A stretch of DNA of 64,000 nt from Streptomyces lincolnensis (GTDB lineage Bacteria; Actinomycetota; Actinomycetes; Streptomycetales; Streptomycetaceae): contig NZ_CP016438.1 of the NCBI RefSeq assembly GCF_001685355.1, positions 6,634,001-6,698,000 on the forward strand, given 5' to 3'. Below, piece after piece: positions 16,556-25,383 of this stretch. A model generated the notes under the pieces. The model was given only the letters and a program-made list of their open reading frames with translations. It was not told the DNA's origin and did no database searches. Numbering within the stretch: position 1 is the first letter of the stretch; each line of letters opens with the position of its first letter. A program made the translations under genes and the position numbers.

Positions 16556-18003
16556 TCGGTGTCGTCGTCCTTCTTCTCGGGATCGGGCTTGGGGTCGGGC
16601 TTCTTGAGGTCGGGCTTGTCCGCCGCCTCGCCCAGCATCTTGTCGAGCTCGGAGAAGTCCAGCTGCTCGCGGTGCACGAAGCCGTCCGGGTCGTCCAGGT
16701 CGGAGGCCGTCGGCAGCATGTCCGGGTGGGCCCACAGGGCGTCCCGGCCGTCGACACCGCGCGCGTCCGTCAGGGAGGCCCACAGACGGGAGGCGTCCCG
16801 CAGCCGACGGGGGCGCAGCTCCAGGCCGATCAGCGTGGCGAACGTCTGCTCGGCCGGGCCGCCCGAGGCACGACGGCGGCGCAGGGTCTCGCGCAGCGCG
16901 TCCGCGGACGACAGACGGGGCTTGGCGGCCGCGTGGACCACCGCGTCCACCCAGCCCTCGACGAGCGCGAGGGCGGTCTCCAGACGGGCCAGGGCGGCCT
17001 TCTGCTCGGGCGTGTCCTCCGGCTGGAACATGCCCTGCTGGAGGGCGTCCTGCAACTGCTCCGGGTTCTGCGGGTCGAACTGGCCGACCACGTCCTCCAG
17101 CTTCGCGGTGTCGACCTTGATGCCGCGCGCGTAGCCGTCGACCGCGCCGAACAGGTGCGAGCGCAGCCACGGCACGTGTGCGAAAAGACGCTGGTGGGCG
17201 GCCTCGCGCAGGGCGAGATACAGCCGCACCTCGTCCTTCCCCACGCCGAGGTCCTTGCCGAACGCCTCGATGTTCACCGGCAGCAGCGCGGCCTTGCCGG
17301 CCGGGCCGAGCGGCAGGCCGATGTCGGTCGAGCCGACGACCTCACCCGCGAGCACACCGACGGCCTGCCCGATCTGGGTGCCGAACATGGCGCCGCCCAT
17401 CGAGCGCATCATGCCGATCAGCGGGCCCGCCATGGCCTGCATCTCCTCCGGCAGGACGTCACCCATGGCCGCGCCGACGCGCTCGGCGACCGGGTCGACG
17501 AGCTCCTTCCACGCGGGCAGGGTCGCCTCGACCCACTCCGCGCGGGACCACGCCACCGCGGAGCCGGCCCCGGAGGGCAGCGACGTGGCGTCGTCCAGCC
17601 ACAGGTCGGCCAGGCGGACGGCCTCCTGGACGGCGGTGCGCTCGGCGGGGCCGACGCTCGCGTCCTTGGTGCCGTCGGCGGTGCCCTGGGACACCGTCTG
17701 GCGGGCGATCTGCTTGGCCATGTCCCAGTTCACCGGGCCGCCCTCGTAGGAGAGCATCTGGCCCAGCTGCTGGAACGCGGCGCCCAGATCGGTGGGGTTC
17801 AGGGAACCGAACATGGCAGCGAGCGGATTGTCACCACCTGGGCCGCCCGGGCCACCGAAGCCACCGGCTCCGGGCAGGCCGCCGAAACCGAACGGGTTGG
17901 CCGGGCCCTGACCACCACCGCTCTGCTGGTCCTTCTTCTTGCCCTCGTCGCCGTCTTCCGGCTCCTCCGGCGGAAGGCCGAATCCGAATGGGGTGTCACT
18001 CAC
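16552..18003 (-). CDS. Zincin_2-family zinc-dependent metalloprotease-like protein (DUF2342)
   Basis: A 483-residue member of the family annotated as zinc-dependent metalloprotease or 'F420 biosynthesis associated' (Rv3195 type). It starts VSDTPFGFGLPPEE, followed by a glycine-rich region. EAAHQRLFAHVPWL is the conserved histidine-containing block, without a classical HEXXH. The C-terminal tail is a charged Lys/Asp/Pro stretch (DLKKPDPKPDPEKKDDD). GTG at 18003 with a GAGGGA ribosome-binding site. It is the first gene of a two-gene operon with the Nudix hydrolase and is divergent from the SDR gene. Enzyme activity in this family is not well established. Confidence 0.82.
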   Translation of the reverse strand: MSDTPFGFGLPPEEPEDGDEGKKKDQQSGGGQGPANPFGFGGLPGAGGFGGPGGPGGDNPLAAMFGSLNPTDLGAAFQQLGQMLSYEGGPVNWDMAKQIARQTVSQGTADGTKDASVGPAERTAVQEAVRLADLWLDDATSLPSGAGSAVAWSRAEWVEATLPAWKELVDPVAERVGAAMGDVLPEEMQAMAGPLIGMMRSMGGAMFGTQIGQAVGVLAGEVVGSTDIGLPLGPAGKAALLPVNIEAFGKDLGVGKDEVRLYLALREAAHQRLFAHVPWLRSHLFGAVDGYARGIKVDTAKLEDVVGQFDPQNPEQLQDALQQGMFQPEDTPEQKAALARLETALALVEGWVDAVVHAAAKPRLSSADALRETLRRRRASGGPAEQTFATLIGLELRPRRLRDASRLWASLTDARGVDGRDALWAHPDMLPTASDLDDPDGFVHREQLDFSELDKMLGEAADKPDLKKPDPKPDPEKKDDDTE

Positions 18004-18196
18004 GGGATCCCTCGGCTGGTAAGGCCGCCGGTTTCTCTCCGACGGCGCGACTGCCCGATAACACCACCCAGCGTAGACACCATGGGCGGTTCGGGCCTCG
18101 GTGCTTCGCCGACTGTCGGCCTGCGGCAGGATGGATGCCACCTGGTACGTACGCGTCACTCGCGTTCGTACTGAAGACAACCGCTGGAGACGCCCG

Positions 18197-19309
18197 GTGA
18201 GTTCCCCAGATCCACAGGTTCGCGCAGCGCGAAACCACTCAACCCCGTCCAGTATGCGCGGGCCCGTCGTCGCGGTCACCGGTGCCGCGTCCGGTGTCGG
18301 CGCGCTGCTCACCGAGCGGCTGGCCGCTTCGGAGGAGATCAAGCAGGTCATCGCCCTGGACGAGCGGCGGGGCGAGTGCGCGGCGGCGACCTGGCACATC
18401 CTGGACGTACGGGATCCGGCCATCGCGGAGAAACTGCGCGGGGCGGACGTGGTGGTCCATCTGGCCCTCGACCTCGACCTGGAGACCGACGCGGCCGCCC
18501 GGACGGCGTACAACGTGCGCGGCACGCAGACCGTGCTGACCGCGGCCGCCGCGGCCGGGGTCCACCGCGCCGTGCTGTGCACCTCGTCGATGGTCTACGG
18601 CGCCCTGCCCGACAACGAGCTGCCGCTGTCCGAGGACGCCGAGCTCAGGGCCACGGCGGAGGCGACCGGCGTCGGCGACCTGCTGGAGATCGAGCGGCTG
18701 GCGCGGCGGGCCCCGCGCGCGCATCCCGGGCTCAATGTCACCGTGGTCCGTCCCGCCGTCCTGGTAGGAGGCACGGACACCGCGCTGACCAGGTATTTCG
18801 AGTCGCCCCGGCTGCTCGTCGTGGCCGGTTCGCGGCCGGCCTGGCAGTTCTGCCACGTCGAGGATCTGTGCAGCGCCCTGGAGTACGCGGTTCTGGAGAA
18901 GGTCGAGGGAGAGCTCGCCGTCGGGTGCGACGGCTGGCTGGAGCAGGAGGAGGTCGAGGAGCTCAGCGGGATCCGCCGGATGGAGCTGCCGTCCGCCGTC
19001 GCCCTGGGGGCCGCGGCCCGGCTGCACCGGATCGGGCTCACGCCGTCCCCGGCCGGGGACCTCGCCTACACGATGTACCCCTGGGTGGTCAGCGGGAGCA
19101 GGCTCCACGACGCCGGATGGCGGCCGCAGTGGACCAACGAGGAGGTCCTCGCGGAGCTTCTCGACGAGGTCTCCGGGCGGCACACGGTGGCCGGACGGCG
19201 GCTGGGACGCAAGGACGCGACGGCCGCGGGCGCCGCGGGCGCGACGGTCGCGCTGCTGGGCGCGGCGGCCGTGGTGCGGCGGGCGCGCAAGGCCCGGCGA
19301 CGGATCTGA
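18197..19309 (+). CDS. Extended SDR / NAD-dependent epimerase-type protein
   Basis: A 370-residue Rossmann-fold protein. The nucleotide-binding motif is VAVTGAASGVGALL, followed by HILDVRDP and VVHLALDLD as in extended SDR/epimerases, and LCTSSMVYGALPDN holds the position of the active-site Ser and Tyr. The usual YxxxK is not clearly present, so catalysis is doubtful. The C-terminus has a hydrophobic Ala-rich segment followed by basic residues (VRRARKARRRI), suggesting a membrane anchor. GTG at 18197. Divergent from the Zincin_2 operon. Confidence 0.8.
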   Translation: MSSPDPQVRAARNHSTPSSMRGPVVAVTGAASGVGALLTERLAASEEIKQVIALDERRGECAAATWHILDVRDPAIAEKLRGADVVVHLALDLDLETDAAARTAYNVRGTQTVLTAAAAAGVHRAVLCTSSMVYGALPDNELPLSEDAELRATAEATGVGDLLEIERLARRAPRAHPGLNVTVVRPAVLVGGTDTALTRYFESPRLLVVAGSRPAWQFCHVEDLCSALEYAVLEKVEGELAVGCDGWLEQEEVEELSGIRRMELPSAVALGAAARLHRIGLTPSPAGDLAYTMYPWVVSGSRLHDAGWRPQWTNEEVLAELLDEVSGRHTVAGRRLGRKDATAAGAAGATVALLGAAAVVRRARKARRRI

Positions 19310-19446
19310 CGGCCGGAGGTTCTGACGGTCGGAGGCTTCGGCCGGAGATTCGGCGTGTCGCCTGTAGGAGGCTCCGAACGGGCACGCGCGTGTGCCGGAC
19401 GATCAGGCTGTTCCCCCTGATCCGACGGGTGCGGCACGATGGGGGC

Positions 19447-19908
19447 ATGGCAGCCACACATGACCACCCCGGCGAGCAGGCCGCGCAGGACCCCATCAAG
19501 CTCCTCGCCATCCGGGAGACGGCCCTCTCCCTGGACGAGGTCTTCCGGGCCGTCGGGGACGACGCCGCCGGGGGCACCGCGCTCTTCGTGGGGACCGTGC
19601 GGAACCACGACGGGGGCGCCGACGTCGCCGAGCTCGGCTACTCGTGCCATCCCAGCGCCGAGGCCGAGATGCGGCGGATCGCCGAGAAGGTCGTCGCCGA
19701 GTTCCCGGTGCGGGCCTTGGCGGCCGTGCACCGGGTGGGTGACCTGAAGGTCGGCGATCTCGCCGTAGTGGTGGCCGTCTCCTGCCCCCATCGGGGCGAG
19801 GCCTTCGAGGCGTGCCGCAAGCTGATCGACGACCTCAAGCACGAGGTGCCGATCTGGAAGCATCAGAAGTTCTCCGACGGCACCGAGGAGTGGGTGGGGG
19901 CCTGCTGA
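19447..19908 (+). CDS. moaE: Molybdopterin synthase catalytic subunit MoaE
   Basis: A 153-residue MoaE. The segments ALFVGTVRNHD, AVHRVGDLKVGDLAVVVAVS and CPHRGEAFEACRKLIDDLK are the family blocks, and EVPIWKHQKFSDG contains the conserved lysine of the active site. MoaE takes sulfur from the MoaD thiocarboxylate to convert precursor Z to molybdopterin. No other molybdenum cofactor gene is in the window, so moaE is isolated here. ATG at 19447. Confidence 0.94.
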   Translation: MAATHDHPGEQAAQDPIKLLAIRETALSLDEVFRAVGDDAAGGTALFVGTVRNHDGGADVAELGYSCHPSAEAEMRRIAEKVVAEFPVRALAAVHRVGDLKVGDLAVVVAVSCPHRGEAFEACRKLIDDLKHEVPIWKHQKFSDGTEEWVGAC

Positions 19909-19910
19909 CG

Positions 19911-19943
19911 CCGGAGGCCCCACCCCCCCCGTACGGCCTCCGG
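19911..19943 (+). terminator. Terminator after moaE
   Basis: CCGGAGGCC (19911-19919) and GGCCTCCGG (19935-19943) form a perfect 9-bp stem with a C-rich 15-base loop, starting 2 bases after the moaE stop. Confidence 0.7.
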
Positions 19944-20039
19944 TTGCGTAACCGCACCCCCGGCATGAGCGTTGTCAGTGCGGATGATTAATCTGCTGAT
20001 CAGTCAGTTGTGATGGCTCAGGTGGGGTTGGAGGTCGGC

Positions 20040-20204
20040 ATGGGGGCGCTCGTCTGGTTGCTGATTCCGCTGTTGGCCGCGATCGGCGCCGGCGTCTGGG
20101 GCAGTTGGGCCACCCGGACCAGAAGGGTGCGCGGCGACGGCCCGGAGCTCGACGGATATGCCCGGTTCCGAGCCGCCATGGAGAAGCCGCACTCGCGCAC
20201 CTGA
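20040..20204 (+). CDS. Small single-pass membrane protein
   Basis: A 54-residue protein with one hydrophobic helix (ALVWLLIPLLAAIGAGVWGS) followed by a basic cytosolic segment (TRTRRVR) and a short tail. The ATG at 20040 follows a good GGAGG ribosome-binding site at 20034-20037 and flanks; earlier GTG and ATG codons at 20010 and 20013 are weaker. It lies just upstream of the YlbL protease. Function unknown. Confidence 0.68.
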   Translation: MGALVWLLIPLLAAIGAGVWGSWATRTRRVRGDGPELDGYARFRAAMEKPHSRT

Positions 20205-20257
20205 CCCGGACGGCGCCCTCACGATGCGCTGACAGGAGCGTCCCGTACTGTCGTGCC

Positions 20258-21352
20258 ATGCCACGCCGCACCGCGACGATGCTCGCCTCCACCCTGATGC
20301 TGATCGCGCTCCTGTGTGCGGGAGTCTTCATCAATGTGCCGTATTCGGAGATGTCTCCGGGTCCGACGGTGAACACCCTCGGGGACCACGACGGCGAGCC
20401 GGTGCTCCAGATCTCCGGGCGGAAGACGTACGCGACGAGCGGCCACCTGAACATGACCACCGTGCGGGTCACCAGCGCCGACTACAGGATGAACCTCGTC
20501 GAGGCCGTCTACGGATGGCTCGCCCACGACAACAAGGTCGTGCCGCACGACACGCTCTACCCCGACGGCAAGACCGAGGAGCAGTCCACCCAGGAGAACG
20601 CCGAGGAGTTCAGCCAGTCCCAGGAGAGCGCCAAGGTCGCCGCCCTGAAGGAGCTGGACGTCCCCGTGAAGTCCTGGGTGATCGCCTCGACCGTCGTCAA
20701 GGGCTCCCCGGCGGAGGGCAGGCTGCACGCCGGTGATGTGATCAAGGCCGTCGACGGTACGACGGTGAAGCAGCCCTCCGACGTGGCCGAGCTGGTGACC
20801 AAGCACAAGCCCGGCCAGGACGTCGTCTTCACGATCGTGCCCGCCAAGGAGCAGGCCGCCGCGGAGAAGGAGAACCGGACGGCGACCAGGACGCAGAAGG
20901 TCACCATCACCACCAAGGCCTCCGACGACGAGGGCGAGAAGCGCGCCATCGTCGGGATCTCCGCGGGGACGGACCACACCTTCCCGTTCACCATCGACAT
21001 CAAGCTCGCCGACGTCGGCGGCCCGAGCGCGGGCCTGATGTTCGCGCTCGGCATCTACGACAAGCTCACCCCGGGCAGCCTGACCGGCGGCACGTTCGTG
21101 GCCGGTACGGGGACGATCGACGACGCCGGCAAGGTCGGCCCGATCGGCGGCATCGAGATGAAGACGGTCGGCGCGCGCGCCAAGGGCGCCCGCTACTTCC
21201 TCACTCCCGCCGACAACTGCGCGGCCGCCGCCAGTGACACCCCCGCGGGCCTCACCCTCGTCAAGGTGAACACCATCGACGACGCCCTGACCGCGCTGAA
21301 GGACATCCGCGGCGGCGACACCGCCGACCTGCCCGAGTGCACGACGAAGTAG
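20258..21352 (+). CDS. YlbL-type membrane protease (PDZ plus Lon proteolytic domain)
   Basis: A 364-residue protein. An N-terminal membrane anchor spans residues about 8-27, then an extracytoplasmic PDZ region (VVKGSPAEGRLHAGDVIKAVDGT), then an S16 Lon-type peptidase domain with the catalytic serine in GGPSAGLMF and the lysine in the EMKTVGARAKGA region. The family is that of Bacillus YlbL and Rv3194c. ATG at 20258. It converges with the PPA1309-family gene with only 9 bases between the stops. Confidence 0.9.
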   Translation: MPRRTATMLASTLMLIALLCAGVFINVPYSEMSPGPTVNTLGDHDGEPVLQISGRKTYATSGHLNMTTVRVTSADYRMNLVEAVYGWLAHDNKVVPHDTLYPDGKTEEQSTQENAEEFSQSQESAKVAALKELDVPVKSWVIASTVVKGSPAEGRLHAGDVIKAVDGTTVKQPSDVAELVTKHKPGQDVVFTIVPAKEQAAAEKENRTATRTQKVTITTKASDDEGEKRAIVGISAGTDHTFPFTIDIKLADVGGPSAGLMFALGIYDKLTPGSLTGGTFVAGTGTIDDAGKVGPIGGIEMKTVGARAKGARYFLTPADNCAAAASDTPAGLTLVKVNTIDDALTALKDIRGGDTADLPECTTK

Positions 21353-21361
21353 CCCGCGGGG

Positions 21362-21901
21362 CTACTCCTCGAACGTCGCCGCCAGTGCCTCCGCGAGGCC
21401 GGGCACCAGGTCGCCGCCCGTGAGGACCTCCGTCGGGGAGTCCTTCTCGCGCAGCCGCAGTGCCGAGTCGCGTGTGCCGTTGCGCAGGACCGCGACCGTC
21501 ATCCGGACCTCCTGACGGTCCGGATGCTCGGCCACCCACTGGGTGAGTTTGTGCTCGCTCAGCCCTTCCGGGACGGACGCCTCGGCGGACGGCGGCAGCA
21601 TCAGACGCTCCACCGTGAGCGCGCAGCCGACCACCGCGTCGGGCCAGGCGATCGTGCCCAGGAACTCGTCGAGCGGTTTGCCCGTTGGAATTTCGTCCTG
21701 CTCGATCGGGGTGAGGCCGGTGGTCTGCTCCTCATCAAGGCCGAGCTGGGCGGCGAGGGCGGGTTCCTGGGTCTTCAGCCGGGTGGTGTCTACGAGGGCG
21801 AAGAGGCGGGCGGGCTGGTCCCAGCCGAGGCCGGAGGCGTACTCGTCGATCTCGAGGACCGCCCGGGTCAGCGGGCTCGCCGCCATGGGAGTGTTGGACA
21901 T
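21362..21901 (-). CDS. PPA1309-family conserved actinobacterial protein
   Basis: A 179-residue soluble protein beginning MSNTPMAASPLTRAVLEIDEY, with a conserved core WPDAVVGCALTVERLMLPP and a charged C-terminal domain. No enzyme motif, signal peptide or membrane helix is seen. Proteins of this kind lie next to UPF0182 genes in many actinobacteria, and here the gene is divergent from the UPF0182 gene. Function unknown. Confidence 0.78.
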   Translation of the reverse strand: MSNTPMAASPLTRAVLEIDEYASGLGWDQPARLFALVDTTRLKTQEPALAAQLGLDEEQTTGLTPIEQDEIPTGKPLDEFLGTIAWPDAVVGCALTVERLMLPPSAEASVPEGLSEHKLTQWVAEHPDRQEVRMTVAVLRNGTRDSALRLREKDSPTEVLTGGDLVPGLAEALAATFEE

Positions 21902-22053
21902 GGTCACAATCCTGCCTCGTTCCCGGCCGGAATCGGGAACCGAGTAAAGCGTGAGTAAGTTGCATAGGTGGGGGCCTACGATCACGAGGCCCATGCCACG
22001 GCCCGTGAACACGCGGGTCTGACGGATCAACAGCGAACTTCGAGGTGCGCACC

Positions 22054-24987
22054 TTGGCTTTCCAGATGCCGGACCGCGGCGGAGGCCCGACGGGGCCACG
22101 GATCAGAGTGGGCCGCCCGTCCCGGCGTGTCCGGACCCTGCTCATGACGCTGGGCGTCCTTGCCGTTCTCGGCATGGCGTTCACCATGTTCGCCGGGTTC
22201 TGGACGGACTGGCTCTGGTACCGGTCGGTGAACTACTCGTCCGTGTTCACGACCACGCTGTGGACCAAGATCGGACTGTTCTTCGTCTTCGGCCTGCTCA
22301 TGGCCTTCGCGGTCGGCTTCAACATCTGGCTGGCACACCGGCTGCGTCCGCCGCTGAGCGCCATGTCGATGGAGCAGCAGAGCCTCGACCGCTACCGGAT
22401 GGGCATCTCGCCCTACAAGAAGTGGCTGCTGCTCGGGATCACGTCCCTGGTCGGGCTGATCGCGGGCGCCTCCGCCTCCGGCCAGTGGCGGACGTGGCTG
22501 ATGTGGGTCAACGGCGTGCCCTTCCACCAGAAGGACCCGCAGTTCCACCTCGACGTCTCGTTCTACGCCTTCGACCTGCCCTGGTACCGGTTCCTGCTCG
22601 GCTTCGGCTTCGCCGCCGCGATCCTCTCCGTGATCGCCGCCGCGCTCACCCACTACCTGTACGGCGGGCTCCGGGTCACCTCTCCGGGCGCGCGGGCCAC
22701 GGCCGCCGCGACCGGTCATCTGTCGGTGCTGCTCGGCATCTTCGTCGCCCTGAAGGCGGTCGCCTACTGGCTCGACCGGTACGGACTGGCCGTGAAGTCG
22801 AGCGACTTCAAGGCCACCGACAACTGGACGGGCCTGAGGTACGTCGACGCCAACGCCTATCTGCCGGCCAAGACGATCCTGTTCTGCATCGCCGTCATCT
22901 GCGCCCTGCTGTTCTTCGCCACGCTGTGGCGGCGCACCTGGCAGCTGCCCGTGATCGGCTTCGGCCTGATGGTGCTGTCGGCCATCCTCATCGGCGGCCT
23001 GTACCCGGCGATCGTCCAGAAGTTCCAGGTCCAGCCGAACGAGCAGGCCAAGGAAGCGCCGTACGTCGCGAAGAACCTCAAGGCGACGCGTGAGGCCTAC
23101 GGCATCGACGACGCCAAGGTCACCGAGTACGCGGGCAAGTCCACCACCACGGACAAGACCAAGCTGCGCGACGACGCCACCGACGCGGCGAGCATCCGCA
23201 TCATGGACCCGAACATCGTCTCGCCGACCTTCCAGCAGCTCCAGCAGATCCGGAACTACTACGCGTTCCCGACCAACCTGGATGTCGACCGCTACAGCAA
23301 GGACGGCAGCGACCAGGACACGGTCATCGGTCTGCGTGAGCTGAACCTCGCCGGCATCCCGAAGAACAACTGGATCAACGACCACTTCCGGTACACCCAC
23401 GGCTACGGCGTGGTCGCCGCCAAGGGCACCGAGGCCGACTCGCAGGGCCGCCCGGTCTTCACCGAGTCCGACCTGCCCTCCAAGGGCGACCTCGGCACGT
23501 ACCAGCAGCGGGTCTACTACGGCGAGAAGACCTCCACCTACTCGATCGTCGGCGGTCCCCAGAAGGAGATCGACTACTCCGACGACAACGGTGAGAAGAC
23601 CTTCAGCTACACCGGCAAGAGCGGGGTCAACCTCTCCAGCCCGATCAACCGCGCGGCGTACGCGGCGGCCTTCAACGAGCCGCAGATCCTCTACTCCGGT
23701 GCCATCGGGGAGGGTTCGCGGATCCTGTACAACCGCACTCCCAAGGAGCGCGTGGAGGCGGTCGCCCCGTGGCTGACCATCGACGGTGACGCCTACCCGG
23801 CGGTCGTGGGCGGCAAGATCCAGTGGATCGTCGACGCGTACACGACCACCAACGGCTATCCGTACGCCTCCCGTACCACCCTGGGCGACACGACGGCCGA
23901 CTCGCTGACCGCGACCAACAACTCGCGTGCGGTGGTGGCCCAGCAGAACCAGGTCAACTACATCCGCAACTCGGTGAAGGCGACGGTCGACGCCTACACC
24001 GGCGAGGTCAAGCTCTTCCAGTGGGACACCAAGGACCCGGTCCTGAAGACCTGGATGAAGGCGTTCCCGGGCACGGTCGAGCCCAGGGGCGACATCCCGG
24101 ACGCGCTCATGGCCCATCTGCGGTACCCGCAGGACCTGTTCAAGGTCCAGCGCGAACTGCTCAGCCGCTACCACGTCGAGGACGCCCAGACGTTCCTCAG
24201 CGGCAGCGAGGTGTGGCAGGTGCCGGACGACCCGACCAACAAGTCGGGCAACGCGGTGCCGCCGTACTACCTGAGCATGAAGATGCCCGACCAGTCGTCG
24301 CAGGTGTTCTCCCTGACGACGACGTTCACGCCCAACGGCCGGGACAACCTCAGCGCGTTCATGACGATCGACGCCGAGGCGGGTACCAGTGACTACGGCA
24401 AGATCAGAATCCTGAAACTGCCGACCAACACGACGGTCAACGGGCCCAAACAGGTGCAGAGCCAGTTCAACTCCAAACCGGACATCGCGGAAACCATCAG
24501 CCTGCTGAACCGCGGTGACTCGACGGTGGAGTACGGCAACCTGCTGGCGGTGCCCCTGGACGGCGAGCTGCTCTATGTGGAGCCCGTCTACGTCCGCGGT
24601 GGCGGCCTCAAGTACCCACTGCTGCGCAAGGTGTTGGTGACCTACGGAGGCAACACCGCCTTCGAGGACACACTCGGCGCCGCCCTCAACAAGGTCTTCG
24701 GGGCGGACGGCGCGATCACCGAGCCACCACCACCGGCGGACGACGGCGACACGACCACTCCACCACCGTCGTCCACCAACCCGACGGTCCAACAGGCGTT
24801 GAACGACGCTCAGAAGGCCTTCGACGCCGGCCAGGAAGCCCTGAAGAAGAACGACTGGGTGGCGTACGGCGAGGCGCAGAAGGACCTGGAGGACGCGCTG
24901 CGGAGGGCCGAGGAGGCGCAGAACCGGGCCGACAAGAGCGGTGGAGGCACCAGTAGTCCGAGTCCCAGCGCCAGCCCGAGCGGCTGA
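22054..24987 (+). CDS. UPF0182-family large integral membrane protein
   Basis: A protein of about 977 residues. About seven hydrophobic segments occupy the first 330 residues (for example [22 protein letters not shown] and [18 protein letters not shown]), followed by a long soluble, presumably extracytoplasmic domain (residues about 330-880) and a C-terminal Pro/Thr linker with an Ala/Glu coiled-coil-like tail. The family matches Rv3193c. The start is uncertain: TTG 22054 has a well-spaced GAGGTG ribosome-binding site, while GTG 22045 is in frame. Function unknown. Confidence 0.88.
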   Translation: MAFQMPDRGGGPTGPRIRVGRPSRRVRTLLMTLGVLAVLGMAFTMFAGFWTDWLWYRSVNYSSVFTTTLWTKIGLFFVFGLLMAFAVGFNIWLAHRLRPPLSAMSMEQQSLDRYRMGISPYKKWLLLGITSLVGLIAGASASGQWRTWLMWVNGVPFHQKDPQFHLDVSFYAFDLPWYRFLLGFGFAAAILSVIAAALTHYLYGGLRVTSPGARATAAATGHLSVLLGIFVALKAVAYWLDRYGLAVKSSDFKATDNWTGLRYVDANAYLPAKTILFCIAVICALLFFATLWRRTWQLPVIGFGLMVLSAILIGGLYPAIVQKFQVQPNEQAKEAPYVAKNLKATREAYGIDDAKVTEYAGKSTTTDKTKLRDDATDAASIRIMDPNIVSPTFQQLQQIRNYYAFPTNLDVDRYSKDGSDQDTVIGLRELNLAGIPKNNWINDHFRYTHGYGVVAAKGTEADSQGRPVFTESDLPSKGDLGTYQQRVYYGEKTSTYSIVGGPQKEIDYSDDNGEKTFSYTGKSGVNLSSPINRAAYAAAFNEPQILYSGAIGEGSRILYNRTPKERVEAVAPWLTIDGDAYPAVVGGKIQWIVDAYTTTNGYPYASRTTLGDTTADSLTATNNSRAVVAQQNQVNYIRNSVKATVDAYTGEVKLFQWDTKDPVLKTWMKAFPGTVEPRGDIPDALMAHLRYPQDLFKVQRELLSRYHVEDAQTFLSGSEVWQVPDDPTNKSGNAVPPYYLSMKMPDQSSQVFSLTTTFTPNGRDNLSAFMTIDAEAGTSDYGKIRILKLPTNTTVNGPKQVQSQFNSKPDIAETISLLNRGDSTVEYGNLLAVPLDGELLYVEPVYVRGGGLKYPLLRKVLVTYGGNTAFEDTLGAALNKVFGADGAITEPPPPADDGDTTTPPPSSTNPTVQQALNDAQKAFDAGQEALKKNDWVAYGEAQKDLEDALRRAEEAQNRADKSGGGTSSPSPSASPSG

Positions 24988-25079
24988 CGCAGCGGGCCAT
25001 CAGCGGCTGATCAAGGCCTGAGCTGCCGCTTCGTGGTCAAGAGCCCATCCCGCGCCGTGGTACGGTTGTCAAACAACGG

Positions 25080-25153
25080 CGCGGGGTGGAGCAGCTCGGT
25101 AGCTCGCTGGGCTCATAACCCAGAGGTCGCAGGTTCAAATCCTGTCCCCGCTA
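25080..25153 (+). tRNA. Initiator tRNA-fMet (CAU), copy 1
   Basis: A 74-base cloverleaf: acceptor CGCGGGG/CCCCGCT, anticodon loop CTCATAA closed by CTGGG/CCCAG, and a T-loop GTTCAAATC. The 1-72 pair is a C-T mismatch, and three consecutive G-C pairs close the anticodon stem (GGG/CCC). Both features mark an initiator tRNA rather than an elongator. The 3' CCA is not encoded. The sequence is identical to the copy at 27524. Confidence 0.96.
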
Positions 25154-25183
25154 CTGAAGTCGACGACATCGGTCGTAGGCCGG

Positions 25184-25219
25184 CGAAGGCCCGGATCCTG
25201 AAAAGGATCCGGGCCTTCG
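25184..25219 (+). terminator. Terminator after tRNA-fMet copy 1
   Basis: CGAAGGCCCGGATCC (25184-25198) and GGATCCGGGCCTTCG (25205-25219) form a perfect 15-bp stem with a TGAAAA loop. Confidence 0.88.
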
Positions 25220-25383
25220 TTGCGTGCGAACGCATGTGCCGGGACCTGGGACGGCCGTGCCGCCGAGGGGAGTTGGGGGGTTCTGTGTTTGACTTGTCTC
25301 TCTGTGGGCATGTCGACAAAACGCTGTAGTGACCTCAATGGCTGCGGTATACCAGGTGTACCCAGGTTGCAGGTGGTGCGACG

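Noticed and set aside
22027..24792. A 921-codon minus-strand frame opposite the UPF0182 gene
   Set aside because: It is a mirror of the plus-strand gene caused by high GC content: its translation is repetitive Arg/Gly/Val/Asp without domains, while the plus strand has clear membrane helices and family sequence.
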